Assembly (NCBI GenBank): GCA_963556495.2
Contig: OY747721.1
Location: forward strand, 7,383,649 to 7,447,648
Source: Valencia hispanica
Lineage: Eukaryota > Chordata > Actinopteri > Cyprinodontiformes > Valenciidae
DNA: 64,000 nucleotides
Reading direction: 5' to 3'
The translations under genes were made by a program, and so were the position numbers. Below the pieces are notes generated by a model that saw nothing but the letters and a program-made list of their open reading frames with translations, did no database searches and had not been told where the DNA came from. This document shows, in pieces, positions 10,576 through 23,500 of the stretch. Each line of letters opens with the position of its first letter. Position 1 is the first letter of the stretch.

Positions 10576-13500
10576 TCACTGCACGGCTTGCTCGTTGACA
10601 GTGCTACCGGAGTCCTGAGGCTTCATCACGTCAGGGAGTTCTGGGGGGCTGGAGAAGGCCTCGATGTGCAGCTGCTCAAACATCTCATCTGGAAGGGCAG
10701 AGGAGGTGGAGAAACATGAGCTTCACCGTGACGGCGGAGTTTAACTGGGCAACGTAAATCATGACAGAGAAATGCTGCCGCACCTGAAGGAATTAATAAA
10801 CATCCAGCTCAAAAGTACAGTGGATTGAGTTGGGTTGCTTAACGACAAGGCGGCTGATTGCAGTATTCCCCAACTTTTTATTTACCACGGACCGGTCTGA
10901 TGTCAGACAATATTTACGTGGACCGCCGGATGAACGCGACAAAATAAAAAGAAACAAAGGACATAAAAATCGGGGTTATTTTTAAACCTAATAATAAATG
11001 TAAATCCAATGTGTGCTCGTTACTTTATTAGCAGCGTCCCCGTATTATCGCGCCACCAACATGACATGAGTAACATCCTCTCTGGCCCCTAACGCTTTCT
11101 GGTCGCTATGGTGATGTTTGAACGTGCCTTTAAAATATGATTTGCCCAAAAAACAAAAACAAATATACAATGCATGAAACGTACAATTCAACACCCTATT
11201 TTGATTTCCATTAAAAAGGAAACTTGGTCTAATCCTTAAACACATCAATCATTTCTGTTTACTTAAAGAGTAACTAAACCCCAAAACAACTTTTTTTTGC
11301 TTCTAAACTGTATAAATGGGTCTTTACCAATGCAGTTATTCAGTTTCTGGAATTTTTTTTTTTACATTTTCGTGTAAACTTGTTTAATTCTACACTTTTT
11401 GGTCGAAAAACGTCTTAGTGCTGCCCCCTTAGGGTTGAACGGTGGCTACTGCATTTGAATTTTGTGATTGGTGGAGAGCGGTACATCTCTACGTCACAGG
11501 CATCGACTGCGTCACAGCAGCCATGTTCTCACAGACACGCCCCGTGGGTTTGGGTATAAAACTATCAGACATACCGGCCCTGTGGCGAGTTTGGAGTGGG
11601 ATTGCGTTTTTCAGGTTACCATTATTATCACATTAGCACTAAGTTAGCATAGCTAACATACTGTTTTGAACGTTAGCCTATGTTAGCATTACCACTCAGA
11701 GACTGGACCCATCCTGTCTCCCTCTCCCTCAGCAGCAGCGGGCTCGGACAGCGCTGACTCAGCGTCGATCAGATCGATCAGTCGCAAAACTGCCAACGTC
11801 GCTTTGGTCACTGTCCATGTTTCAGTGTCAGATTAAGCGAGCTGTCATTGTCCTCCTGAACACACCCCCACGTTCCCCCCTCCGCTCATCCTCCATAGTT
11901 GGCCACGCCCCTCCGTTCTTCTTGGCACCGCCCACTTTGTAGGATTTTCAAATGTTGTCTGGGGGCGGGGTTATGATTTTTCATGGGGTTCAGTAATTCT
12001 GAACCCCATGTATTCCTGCTCTATGTGGTTAAAAAGAAAAATTAAATAAAGTTCAGATCAGCTTTTACAAGTTAACCATTACAGAAATGACTTTAAAATC
12101 TAAATAGAAATAATCAATCTTCTGTATTAGAAAATAACCCTATAACAATGATAGCTCCCTTTTTAAGTCATACAGGACAAAAATTACACAAAAATCTGAA
12201 ATTATATTCTGAGAAAATAAGATTTTTTTTTCTATTCAAAATAATAGAAAATTAAAAGCAGCATTCTTCCAAAGTCACTTAAAGTCTATACTCCAGTCTG
12301 TTTTTTTCACTGTCAATTTAATACAGAACTCTAACTTTTCAGCGTTTTAATAGTTTTTGCGTCAGTTTGACCAATGGGATGTTTGCCAACTGTCATACAC
12401 AGAAACTAATCTACCAGCTATGAGAACGCTGCTCTTCGCCACACATTAGTCGCCACTGGGATGGAATGAAGAAAATTTCCTTTGTGTTTCATACTTAAAG
12501 CTCCACTTGGACTGACGTCTGGTGAATATGAGCTGCAGCTCGGGGAGGACGCCCCGGGTAGCACCGAAAAAGTGGACATGTCCAGGGAAAAGAAGATGTT
12601 GCTGCTAACATGAAGCACAACAACAAAGACACTCTTTTCACAACTAAAGGGCAAAATATTTGCTGTAGTTTGTAGATTTCGCGTCGCATGGCTAAAACAC
12701 TATATTCAGCCATGATGTTTCTGCCAGATTCCGCACGAGGACGGCCAGACTATGTTTTTCTAATTTAATTATGAAAAATAATTGGTTTTTGAACACTTTT
12801 GAATCACTATTAATTTTGCACGTTTCACATCACTATTAATCGATTTATGGTGAATCGGCACGCCCCTACGATAAATCCATATTTTCAGTAGGACTCCTGG
12901 TATCGTCTGTTAAATGTAGCTGTCTTTTTCTTGGAAGTTTTAGGCTCTTCTTCTGTCTCTTCATTGAACCTTTTCCTTTTTGCAAAGAAAATTTTCAGAG
13001 ACATCTGTGTTTAAATCATGTCGCCAGCTTGTGGGTTTTCTTTTTGGCGGCGACATATCATGTGATGGAGGCCTGCGTCAACAATGAGTTATGATGTAAC
13101 AAAAAATCTGGGCATTTTTCTAAATAAAACATTGTTTAGAATTGGATAATAAATCAAGCAGAAATACTTAATTTTTTCTGTGAGGTCCAGGTGTTGGGGC
13201 CCTCTGGGTAACCCGACACCTTTTAATTCTAGGAGGAGGAAACATTTGTTTCCAGCAGCTTTTAAACAAAGAATCTGACTAATTAACTCTTGGAAATATT
13301 TCTTTCTTTAATCATTATAATATCTGTATTTTAATAATAATAATGATAGTAATACATCAGTCTTGTATAGCGCTTTTTTGGACACTCAAAGACGTCAAGA
13401 AAGCGCTACAGAAGTTTGACGTATTAATATTAAAATACAGATATTAAAAGGATAAAAGAAAGAAATATTTCCAACAGTTCATTAGTCAGATTCTTTGATC

Positions 13501-16500
13501 AAAAGCTGCTGAAAACAAAACATTTTAACATCTTTTTCCTGTATGCAATGCTTTTAGGCTGCATGTTTTGGTATTTTCTTTCTGTTGGGTTAAGATCCCA
13601 ACCCTGGTCTTCAAGGCACACTGCCCTGCATGTTTTAGATGTTTCATTGCTTTAACACACCTGGATCAGAAGATTGGAGTTAAGCAAAAGCCTGTTAACC
13701 AGCCATCAATTGAAATGCGGAAGCAGGGAAACATCTAAAACATGCAGGGCAGACTGCCTTGAAGAGCAGGGTAGAAAAACACTGCTGACCATGGATATTA
13801 TTATCTAAGAACAAAAGTTAGACTTTGTTTTGTGAATCTTTTATTAGATTAAAGCCATCTTAAATGTTGGACATGTTTAGAATCTGTTAAAGACATTTTG
13901 AATATTGTGGAACCCTTTTTTCCCCTCAAGTTAAGCAGCTCGACCATTTCCATGTCCTATTCATTTGTATGCTTTTCTCTACCCCTTTTCCTTAAAAGAA
14001 ACAGATTTAATGGCTAATACCAAGTTATTTGAGGAACCAAATAACTTATTTTGCATACTTATTTAGTTCTTATTTTTAATATTAGATTATGTTTTCATGG
14101 GAATTTATTTTCTTTAAACCATTCATTGCTTTTACACTTTGCTATTGTCTTGATGCATTTTTCTTGCACGTTATAGAAAGCTATTGTTTTGTTAATATAT
14201 CTGTGGAAATTGAACAAAATGATCCTTAAAAATACAAATATTCATTTTAGATGATTTCAGTACTATAAATACACATTTATAGTACTGAGCCAAAAATTAC
14301 AACCCCCCCCCCCCCTCCCCAAAATACTGAAATTCTTTGATTTAGTAAAACGAGAGAGCCCAAGATGCAAATTGATCAAACAATATTTACCATTTACACG
14401 AAAGGCCAGACCAATTGTAGCTGGTGCTTGAGGTCTGGCAGTCTGGTTGGTGAATCCACAGTCTCCCAGAGTTTTACTGTCCTCTAGCAACTGATCCTCC
14501 TGCAGAAAAAGAATGAAACTAATTACAAGCAAAATCCACTTGGCTTTCAAGTGCAGGAACCTGCTTCAATAAACAGAACCATAACTTCAAACTGTGTTCT
14601 CTTGAGGTTTAAACTCACTTTGTAGAGCCGCTGGTCCTCTGGAGGTCTTTTAAGTATTCCCTCGACAATCCGCTTCAGCTCATAGACGGTGGTGCATTCC
14701 TTGGCGTCTGTGAAGATTGTCGTCTTATGACGCCGGATCATAAGGAACACGTCCTTGAAGGAAATCAACACACAATGATTACGTTACAGTTTGTTGATGA
14801 CCTTCGAGACAGAGACGTCAGCAAATGTAGAATGTGCTTAAAACCACAAGAGTTCAAAAGTAAGCAGATGAACAAATACCTTCTCTGATACAGTTCACTA
14901 GCAGGTAAAGAACTGACTAAACTAGTTAATCGTCTCATCATTGGGGAAAAAGAAACTATATTTATGAATCTCTTCCTAAGTTTTCCTAGCCTTGTTAAAT
15001 TTGTACTTTTGACAAATGCTTTATAGAATAAGTAGAATATGAGGCATTATGAGTTTGATTCAGGCTTTGGATTAAATCAATTTCTTGAGGATTACTAAAA
15101 AAATGCTTTGAACAAATTTAGATGAACTTCCTTTCAAAATCCATAACAATTAGATATGCACAATCTAGACCGGTATATCCTGCACCAAATACAGACTCTT
15201 CAAAACACAAATTGTGTTATTGTGTTCTGATAAACGAAACAACGACAAAAAAAACCCAGAAAATAATCAACCGTTGTTTGAGCCAATTTAAGAGTCACTG
15301 GTTCAGGGTGGAAGATTTAAAAAGGACTAGTGACTGGTTGGCAAGCTGTGACATTGCCTGTTTTTTGAAATCCATTCAAAGATGTAGTCTAAAAATAAAG
15401 CTACGTAAAAAAAAAAAAGAAAAAAGAAGAGTTGCTAATAATTTAAAAAATTCTTGTTTTTATCTTTTTGATATTGGAAAAAGAGGAAAAGTTTGGAAAC
15501 GCAAATATGTTTCCACATCAAAACCTTTCCGAATTTGGAAAGCGGCACTGCAAAATACACGGACCCACACATTATCATCGTAATATTAATGTGTGCAAAA
15601 TTGGATGCAGAATTCGGTAGACTATAATACTTTAAGCAACCTGACTAACTTTCTTTAATGCTCTCAGGGTTATTTATTCAGTGACTGAGTTGTTAAAGCA
15701 TGTTTAAGAAAGAAAAGTGTCTGGAAAATGATGACTACCATACCATACTTTCTTTATATCTAAGACTAATAGTATTTAATATTATCAATATTTTGAATTG
15801 TCCTAAAATTGTCCAGCCCTTTGAAAAGTGAGTAAAATCCAATTTTATACTTTTCCAGGAAACTTTACTTATACCTATTGGTTATATATAGTTATAACCT
15901 ATTATATTAGGTCATAAGGTAATATACAGAGATTTGGCATTTCTAAATCAAGTAATGATTATTTCAATGGGTTTTAGCAAGAGATGCACTGAAAAGGTCT
16001 GACCTGCCATTTACAATTTCATAACACGCAAAAGAGAAGAAATTTGGTGCCAGTTCTTTGATAAAGGTGGAAGTTTGTTGTTAAAATATTCTCATTTTAA
16101 ATGTTAGCAAAAGAAATAAACCCCTAACCTTTATCTGATATTTTTTAAACACAAAACTAACAGCATTAAAGTATAAGTTGTTAGTTGACGTATTGACTTC
16201 TTATTTTAGATTAAATTCCTAAACAGGCAAGTAAAAAAAAAGATTTTTCAGTACGTGACCTACAGATCACTGATCAGGCCAGACAGGATTAGGGAAAATA
16301 TGAAGATTTTTAAATTGTGGTTAATCCTCATTGGTATTAGATACACATTTAAAAAAAACATCCTCCTAGTCATCAGAGACAATTAAAAATCAAGACACAA
16401 AAATGAACCAAATGGTAAATGACATCCAGAGGTGGGTAGTAATGAGTTAGTGAAAAAAGTACTTTTAGGAGTAGTTTTTAAACACTGTACTTTTTAATTT

Positions 16501-17566
16501 TCCTTGAGTAATACATTATTGTTATAAAGTATCGTGAGTCCAAAAATGCACCAGACACCGACCTACAGTTTATGTTAAAGTGAGACCTCCTGTTTGTGAA
16601 ACTATGTTGTTTGACGTCATCTGTTGAGTCTTTTGTGTAATTTGAGGATGAAGAAGATATACTGTCACCAGAAATAAAGTAGCCAGTTCTAACATACGTG
16701 TTTCTTCTGCTTGAAGTTATTATTTGCGTAATTTTTTAAAACTTATTTTAGTCTTTAAAAACACCAGAATCTGCACATAATTGTATGTTTTTGACTGTTT
16801 GATCACATCATTGCAAAATATTAAATCCGAGGTTATGATCAGTTACTCAACACTGAAGTAGCCTTTCATCAAAGTTTCCCACTATTGAGTCATTCCTTGG
16901 GTGGCTACTTATTATTACTTTTACTTTAGCCATAATATGTTAAAGGAGTGCTACTCTAACTTGAGTACAAGTTTTAGGTACCCGACCCACCTCTGGTGAG
17001 CTCTGTGCTTTCACTAAAGCAGACGATTCTACTTTACCTGGATGACATTCCAATTATAGTTACTATATCATACAGCAGTTTAGTTTCGATTTTCATTTTG
17101 CGCATTTTCAATTTAACATTAATTTTGTTATACACTAATGGTACAAAAAAAATAACAAGAAAAAGGCTTCCCAACAAATCTTTGGAAGGATCTAGTTTAC
17201 GCAGCGGACAAAACATTGATTAACAAAGAATGATACCTAGCTCACTTAGCTGTAATATAGCACGTATCCAGTTTGAGCGTTCCTTTAAAAATAAAGCCAA
17301 ACGAAAAAACCGACGTTAGAAACTCGACAGTTTAAAGTTTAAAAATGTCCAAGTGCCCGTGTTTAGCCTAATGATGTAGCTAACTTGCTAGCATTACACA
17401 AGATAACCAAGCTAACACAGCCAGTTTAGCTTGAGCAGGATAATAAAAATAAAGCTAATATAACACTTTGCAACGTCAATACTTTCATATAAGACAGCTA
17501 GCTTTAATTCAGTTACCGTAATTTAGCACTAATCTTGTAAGAATAGTCGTAAAACAAAGTTACCAT
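10576..17566 (-). CDS. elob: Elongin B, four coding exons
   Basis: Encodes Elongin B, the ubiquitin-like partner of Elongin C. The pair stimulates RNA polymerase II elongation with Elongin A and serves as the adaptor of VHL/SOCS-box cullin-RING ubiquitin ligases. Coding exons on the minus strand are 17566-17564 (the ATG alone), 14753-14619, 14499-14391 and 10688-10576, giving 119 residues; the human protein has 118. The mature order reads [18 protein letters not shown], then the [16 protein letters not shown] segment, then [19 protein letters not shown], and it ends [12 protein letters not shown]. All introns have GT-AG ends and phases match. Intron 1 directly follows the ATG (ATG|gtaact) and the second exon opens after ttccttcaag. 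The last intron (about 3.7 kb) is full of repeats. Family identity is very secure. Confidence 0.96.
10860..11060. repeat. Dispersed repeat with 'accacggaccggt' motif (elob intron 3)
   Basis: The segment ccccaacttttt...accacggaccggtctgatgtcagacaatattt...gtggaccg resembles a common hAT-derived fish repeat. This assignment is from memory of the motif style only. Termini not resolved. Confidence 0.3.
11265..12010. mobile_element. Miniature DNA element with imperfect terminal inverted repeats (elob intron 3)
   Basis: The left end aaagagtaactaaacccc and the right end ggggttcagtaattctg are imperfect inverted repeats about 740 bp apart. The interior has GC-rich blocks (near 11700-11900) but no coherent ORF. 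It is a non-autonomous DNA element by structure; superfamily unknown. Confidence 0.5.
13239..13526. repeat. Foldback element with ~100-bp inverted arms
   Basis: The left arm (13239-13345) contains cagcagcttttaaacaaag and tctgactaattaactcttgg. The right arm (13430-13526) is its imperfect reverse complement, with few mismatches and small indels. The roughly 85-bp spacer itself contains an inverted pair, tagcgctttttt / gaaagcgcta. The whole unit can fold into one long hairpin. It lies in elob intron 3. No ORF. Confidence 0.8.
13594..13787. mobile_element. Short palindromic element, family A copy 2
   Basis: The best-preserved copy of the family. The left end reads ccctgcatgttttagatgtt and the right end aacatctaaaacatgcaggg, a near-perfect 20-bp inverted pair, followed outside by gaccagggt-like sequence on both sides. 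Confidence 0.7.
16431..16996. mobile_element. Miniature element with 'cagaggtgggt' inverted ends, copy 1 (elob intron 1)
   Basis: Opens ccagaggtgggtagtaatg and closes acccgacccacctctgg, inverted repeats of about 13 bp. The internal block gcaccagacaccgacctaca is shared with the copy at 18230-18765. About 565 bp, no ORF. Confidence 0.75.
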
Positions 17567-17800
17567 TTCAAGGGATCAGCTAGCTAGCCAGTTTACGCCA
17601 GCCCCGACTGTACTGCACCAACGCTTGCGGATATTGCGCAACGCACGTAAGTACGTCACCCGTATTCACTGAAGAGAGTTACGTAGCGCTACGCAACGCT
17701 GCGTAAACCGTTCGGAATTTGGCGCGAGGTGATGATGAGCTGAAGGAGAGTGTGTATCTTCTTCATCCGTGTTGGAAACCGTCTGGAAAACCGTATTATG
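17567..17800. promoter_or_regulatory. Shared bidirectional promoter region of elob and pkmyt1
   Basis: This is the CpG-richer gap between the elob start exon (minus strand, ATG at 17566) and sequence that could be the first non-coding exon of pkmyt1 (plus strand). It contains tttggcgcg at 17718-17726, a match to the E2F consensus TTTSSCGC, fitting a cell-cycle gene. No TATA box is visible. Transcription starts are inferred, and the first pkmyt1 exon was not delimited. Confidence 0.5.
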
Positions 17801-18229
17801 GTTGGTGTAATATGACTATTTTAATGTTGTTTACTAAACCCTGAGGTGTTAGGGCTTGAAAATGGGGCTTGACTTTGCGCTAGTTAGCCAGCGACGTTGT
17901 GTTTACAGCTGATCCGCCTTGTTTGTTATTGTTAGCTAATTGTTTTGTGTGTTTTTTTTTTATGGAGATGACAGTTGTCCATGATTGTGACAATTGAACA
18001 AAAGTTTAACCGAGAATATAAACTCTCAGTGAAGTAAGACAGTTAATTGTAATTAGTACATTTGCACAACACTTCTTTTTTTTAACAGTGTTTGTATATT
18101 TGACAGTTAGTTTGTTTGGTTTTGATTTATGTAGCTTACTTTTAGCATTATTTTGCATCTATTTTTCTCGTTTTCAGCTCATACTGGGTTTGTCAAGTGA
18201 CTAATTTATCTTAACCTGCTTTAGGTCCA

Positions 18230-18765
18230 TAGCTAGGTAGTAACTAGTTACATTCACACTGTCACTTTTACTTGACTAAACATTTTAAAGTATAACTGGC
18301 TTGAGTAAAATTTATTTTTCACTAAATAAAGAACAGACATGTTTTAACCAAAACTGCACCAGACACAGACCTACAGTTTATGTTCAAGTGAGACTTCCCG
18401 TTCATACACAAGCTTTGTTGTTGTAATGTTATTTTCCATCTGCTTGAGGCTTTTTGGCCATTTGGAGGTCAAAAGATTCAGTAAACTGTAAAAATGGTCG
18501 TATTATGTAATTATATTGTTTATATGTAATTATTTTAGTCTTTAATATACCAGAATTTGCACCTACCTTTAAACCTTTGTCTGTCTGTCTGATGACATCA
18601 TTTTAAAATATGAAATGATTGGATGTTTTGATCAGTTATTCAGTACTTTGGTAGACTATATACCAAATTGTTTTTTACTTTTACTTCACCTAAAAATATG
18701 TTGAAGTACTTTGAGCTACTCTTAATTGTCTACATTTTCTGGGTACTCTAGCCACCTCTGTCTAT
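18230..18765. mobile_element. Miniature element with 'cagaggtgg' end, copy 2
   Basis: The right end gccacctctg matches the copy at 16431-16996, and the internal block gcaccagacacagacctaca is shared with it. The left end is degenerate (ctaggtagtaactagttac). It lies between the elob/pkmyt1 promoter and the first coding exon of pkmyt1. Confidence 0.6.
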
Positions 18766-18769
18766 ATCA

Positions 18770-20486
18770 CTCAATACCTTTTCCAAAACAGGTTTTGGTT
18801 AAATATTAATTTTCTACATAACTAAGACATTTAGGAGTTGTCATCACAATCGAAAAGCAAAGCACAGCTTTTTTTTGTTTGTTTTTTTAGAATAGGTTTG
18901 AAGTTAAAACGTCGTCCTGGTTCATCCCTATTACTTTCCAAAAGGACAAAAAGCATGGGTGGTTCTAGACGGGGGCCAACAGGGACCAGTGCCCCAGTAG
19001 AACTGGTTCTGGTCCCTGTAATTAAGAGATAATACAAAAACAAAAAATTCTTACGATGACATGTAAGCCTATTTTAAGTCCAACCAAAAATGTGTTGCAG
19101 GTTAACTGGTGTATGTAGTAGTTTTAAACCTTACACTACATAAAACCATTAAAGTAAACATTCCAAATCTAGAGATGCACTGATTGGTCTCTGTCAGGCC
19201 GATCGATACCCATGTCTTGTTTTCTCTGAAGTCAGTCCCACTGATTCCGAATTTGAACAAAAACAAAGGAATAACACAATTTTCCCAATTTATTAATCAT
19301 TTATTAATCAGACTTATTCAGATTTATTCATCAGACTCCAAATGACAGAAGCTCTTTGTTTTCATATATTTAATGATTGGGGGATAAGTGCTGACTGAGG
19401 AAAAGTACGAGTTTCAGTTTTGATGCATTTAATGAACAGGAAAGAGAGTATTGCAGTAAAACTGAGTGGTCCTTGTGTTACAGCAACTGTCCTCTTCAGT
19501 TTCACTGTCATTACAATGATAGGTGGGGATAATAAATAAAGAGTAAACCGTCTAAGTGAGGCATGTTTTCATGTTTAACCAGGATCTAGAGTTACTGTCC
19601 TGATTTCTGTGTCAAAAATAACCAAATATATTTACTAGTTTTTTTAAGAAAACTAGCTTTGGTATCCAATAACGAGGGTAGTTCTTCATATAACAAAATC
19701 ATTCAACAGTTTTACATTACGTAGCTCAATATGTAGAGATCCTGGGACTTTATCTTTGTTCAAAAAAATGTCCTTAATTTAAGATAATCAGAGAAAAAAT
19801 GCTTTATAGTGAGAAAAGATCATAAAACCACATTTCTGTGTTTTGGAACTTTTTTGTGTTTAGAGCGTAACTGTACTTAATCACAAAAGTTAGTAAAAAT
19901 AGTATTTGGAGGAAATTAAAGAGCTCTCCAAGATCAAATGATCAGTTTTGAATGTTGAAATGACGTGTATTTTGAAGCTAGTCCTGGAGGTTTTTACCAG
20001 TCATCCTGCCTGTTCTGTATTACTTTGCTCATCTTTACCTGATACCTAACAGGTATCATTTTTAAGTTATAATGTGGCCTTAGTAAATAGCTGCCCTTTT
20101 TCTGGGATAAACAGGAGACCTTTGAGCTACTGGACCGGTTACCCACCGGTCTGTTCGCTGCTTTTCAGGCCAGTAAAACTTGATAATCGACAAGGGAGGT
20201 CATTGCAACGTCAGGTGTGTCAAAATAGGCTTAAGATACCAAGTAAATGCGCCAAAGCCTGTTAAACGAGACATGCAAGCCTTTTCTCTTTGTAACAAGT
20301 TGTTTAGGGTTTGGAACTGTTTTCCTCTTAAAGTTCTTTCTTGTTTTTGTTTTTTGTTCTGTGAGTAAAGAGGTCATACACACTTTTAAATGAACGATCC
20401 AGTCGATATAAACAGATACAAATCTGCTGTCCTGCTCTCAGTCCACAATTTCCAGTCTTCCAATGTTTTGTTTTGATATTTTCCAG
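18770..20486. other. Sequence upstream of the first pkmyt1 coding exon (5' intron)
   Basis: Probably an intron between a non-coding first exon and the start-codon exon. No coding block is visible. A segment near 19175 (gagatgcactgattggtc) looks like the edge of another miniature element. Confidence 0.4.
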
Positions 20487-20487
20487 C

Positions 20488-20499
20488 ATGAGATCTTGA
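20488..20499 (+). promoter_or_regulatory. Short upstream ORF (M-R-S-stop) in pkmyt1 5' leader
   Basis: Immediately after the splice acceptor ttccag (boundary 20486/20487) an ATG opens a 3-codon ORF ending in TGA, 30 bases before the main ATG. It could dampen initiation at the main start. Seen directly; the effect is inferred. Confidence 0.5.
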
Positions 20500-20529
20500 T
20501 TGAAACGCGCTGAAGACAATCCTCCTGCA

Positions 20530-23500
20530 ATGTCGGTTGCAGTGGAAACTACAACGTCCAGGATGCCCCTCCCTCTCCCAGCCCACCTGGCCCACGCAGA
20601 GCAGTCCTTCTCCCTCAAAAAGCGCCGGTTCCCATTTTCCTCGTCGTCCACGTCCAATTCCTCCAGCTCTTCCCCTGCCCGAGGCTCCTATTCCCTCCCT
20701 CCGTTGCCACCCTCCAAGGGATGCCCCCCTTTGAGCAGGATGTTCCCTCAGCACCAGTCCCCGTGGACGCCGCTCTCCGATTCTCTAAGTAAATCTCCCC
20801 CTCCGAGCTCTGTGTACGACCCCAGTAAGCATCAAACTTATTTCAATCAGTGCTTCACTAATTTAGGCCTTCTTGGTAGAGGATCCTTTGGAGAAGTCTA
20901 TAAGGTGAGCGTACCAAATATTACCAAGTAATTGTGGACTTTGACTAGGCCATTCTAACACATAAATATGATTTAATCTAAAGCTTGCATTGTAGCTCCA
21001 GCTGTAATGTTTAGAGACTGCTAGAAGCTGAAGCCCTTAGTTGAGAAAAGCATCCCAACCACATGATGCTGCCATCACCATGTTTCATTGTGAGGATGGT
21101 GTCTTCATCAGATTTGTATTTGCAACTCATTTGAAAACCATGTCTACATTCTTCCACTTCAGAATCATGCACTGCTTTGTTTACGTCTGTTAGATAAATT
21201 CTCAATGAAATATTTTTAGGTTTGTGGTTTAGACATGACAAAATGTTTGTGCAATACATTTTATCTCAGCAAAAAAGAAAACAACAACAGACTTTTAAGT
21301 ATCTTCTGTATTTTTATTTTTTATTTTTAAAGGTGCAAGACAACAAGGACAGGCGTCTATATGCTGTGAAGCGCTCCTCTCACCGCTTCAGGGGTAACAG
21401 CGAGAGAAAACGAAGCATCAAAGAAGCCAGGGACCACGAGCGCATTTGTCCTCATCCCCACATTCTGGATTTTGTGGCAGCGTGGGAGGAGAGCGGCCGA
21501 CTGTTCATTCAGACGGAGTTGTGCAGCACCAGCTTGCTGCTGCATGCTGAGAACAAGCCTCCTGGCCCAGGTCAGGTTTAAACAATGTCTGTCTGACCTT
21601 CTTTAGAATATTCTCTCTTTTCTTGACCTGTTGACTGCAGTTTTCTTTTCTTTTCTTAAAAAAAAAACTGGTTGATCCAGACGAGCCAGCGGCATGGGGC
21701 TACCTGTGCGACCTCCTGTCTGCTCTGCAGCACCTCCACGCTCATGGTTTCGTACATCTGGACCTTAAACCCGCCAATGTCTTAATCACGGATTCTGGTC
21801 GTCTCAAGCTGGGAGACTTCGGGCTGCTGTTGGAGATCAATAAGACGGGTGTGGAGGGCAGAAACAGAAAGGGAAAGGAGGACGCCCAGGAGGGAGATCC
21901 AAGATACATGGCTCCGGAGCTGCTCCATGGGGAATACGGACCTGCTGCAGATGTTTTTAGGTAAACCTGCAAAAATAGCGAATATTAAACATTAAGGGTC
22001 TAACGGTGTAACGGTACATGTATTCGTATTTTTCAGTATGGCCCTGTCGTTCGGTACACATGTGTACCGAACAAATCCAGCTGTTTTCTACCTGAAAACA
22101 CTGCAGAATGTTTGCGTGTAGAACTCAGAGCGCAGTGAAAAGTTCTGCAGCTCAACTTCAAAAAGTGACACCAAAAACAAAACAGAAAAGACCAGCTATT
22201 AACAAACTCTATTTGGGGACATTTTCCCAACAGCAGCCCATGCTGCATTCAAGTACAGCTGAGTACAGATTTAAGCATGTTTTATTCTCAAATATGAGCA
22301 AAGTATTATTTAAACATTTCGACACATCAACACTGACTGTTTGCAAGTGGTTATATTGTTTTCTATTCTGGCTATATCTGCTTGTACTATTTTTGTATTT
22401 AAAAAAAAAATCTAATCAAATCTCCAGTCAGTTATATAATTTCAACTATTTTAAGTCAGAACATGATCAAATAAAATGAATTTCAGGAACTGAAAGGAAG
22501 GAATTCAAAAAAGGTTATTTGTTTAATGCTGATCAAGGTGAAGGGAAAAATCATATGCACATTTGTTTTTATTTTTCTTGATTAAAGTGTTCTGAAAAAG
22601 TACCGAACTGTGAATTTTGTGTACCCTTACACCTCTATTAATCATACATTGTAAAATATATATATATTTTTTTATGTATGAAGTTTGGGTGTTTCTATTC
22701 TGGAGCTTGCCTGTAACCTTGAAGTTCCAAACGGTGGCGAAGGATGGCAGCAGCTCAGACAGGGCCAACTCCCCTCAGACTTCACTAACGGTAACCTCTA
22801 CTCTCTTTCATTCAGTGATGACATTTTCTGAATAAAATAATGAGGTTTTTTTTTCTACTTCCGTCTGTACTTCCAGGCCTGTCTGTCGAGCTTCAGTCAG
22901 TCCTGAGGATGATGCTGGCCCCAGAACCATCTGAAAGGCCAACAGTCTCCGAGCTCCTTGCTCTGCCTTGTGTCAGGAAGCGCAGATGGAAAAGGCGCAT
23001 TTATCTCATGGTTGCTGAGACCATGTTGACACTGGTTTCCTTCTGCCATGTACTGATTCTATTGTACATTTTGCACAATAAATACATGTGATCAACACAA
23101 AGATTTTTAATGATTGGATGCTTTCGTTTCTCTTCAGTTTGTGGTGCACTCCGGTTGCAAGCTCCTCTCTTCAGTTCGCCTGCCGTTTCTGCCTTGTTGG
23201 TCAAAGCCTGAGCCCTGTACGCCCCCTAAGGACAGCTGGGACGGAGATGTGACGCTGTCCCTAAGTTCTCTGCATAATGACCCAGGAAGTCCTGAGAATG
23301 ATGGAGTTTTTCTGCATCACACAGACCCAGAACTTTCCCCCACCTTTTCACACAGGTACAGATCAGAAGTTCGTACACAATCATCCCTGGCATGGATGTT
23401 ATGTTAAATCTGGGGCTTTTAATGGTGCATTTGATTGGTGGATTTTCTCTAATCCACACGGTGAAAATCCTACTCACACCCGCTAATGTTTCAATGTGTG

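Noticed and set aside
15122..15583. 153-codon plus-strand ORF in elob intron 1
   Set aside because: Lys/Ser-rich, AT-rich, no recognised domain or splice signals, and inside an intron of a secure gene on the other strand.
20500..20529. Ten extra in-frame codons upstream of the pkmyt1 ATG
   Set aside because: They would need a TTG start; the ATG at 20530 fits the family N-terminus better.
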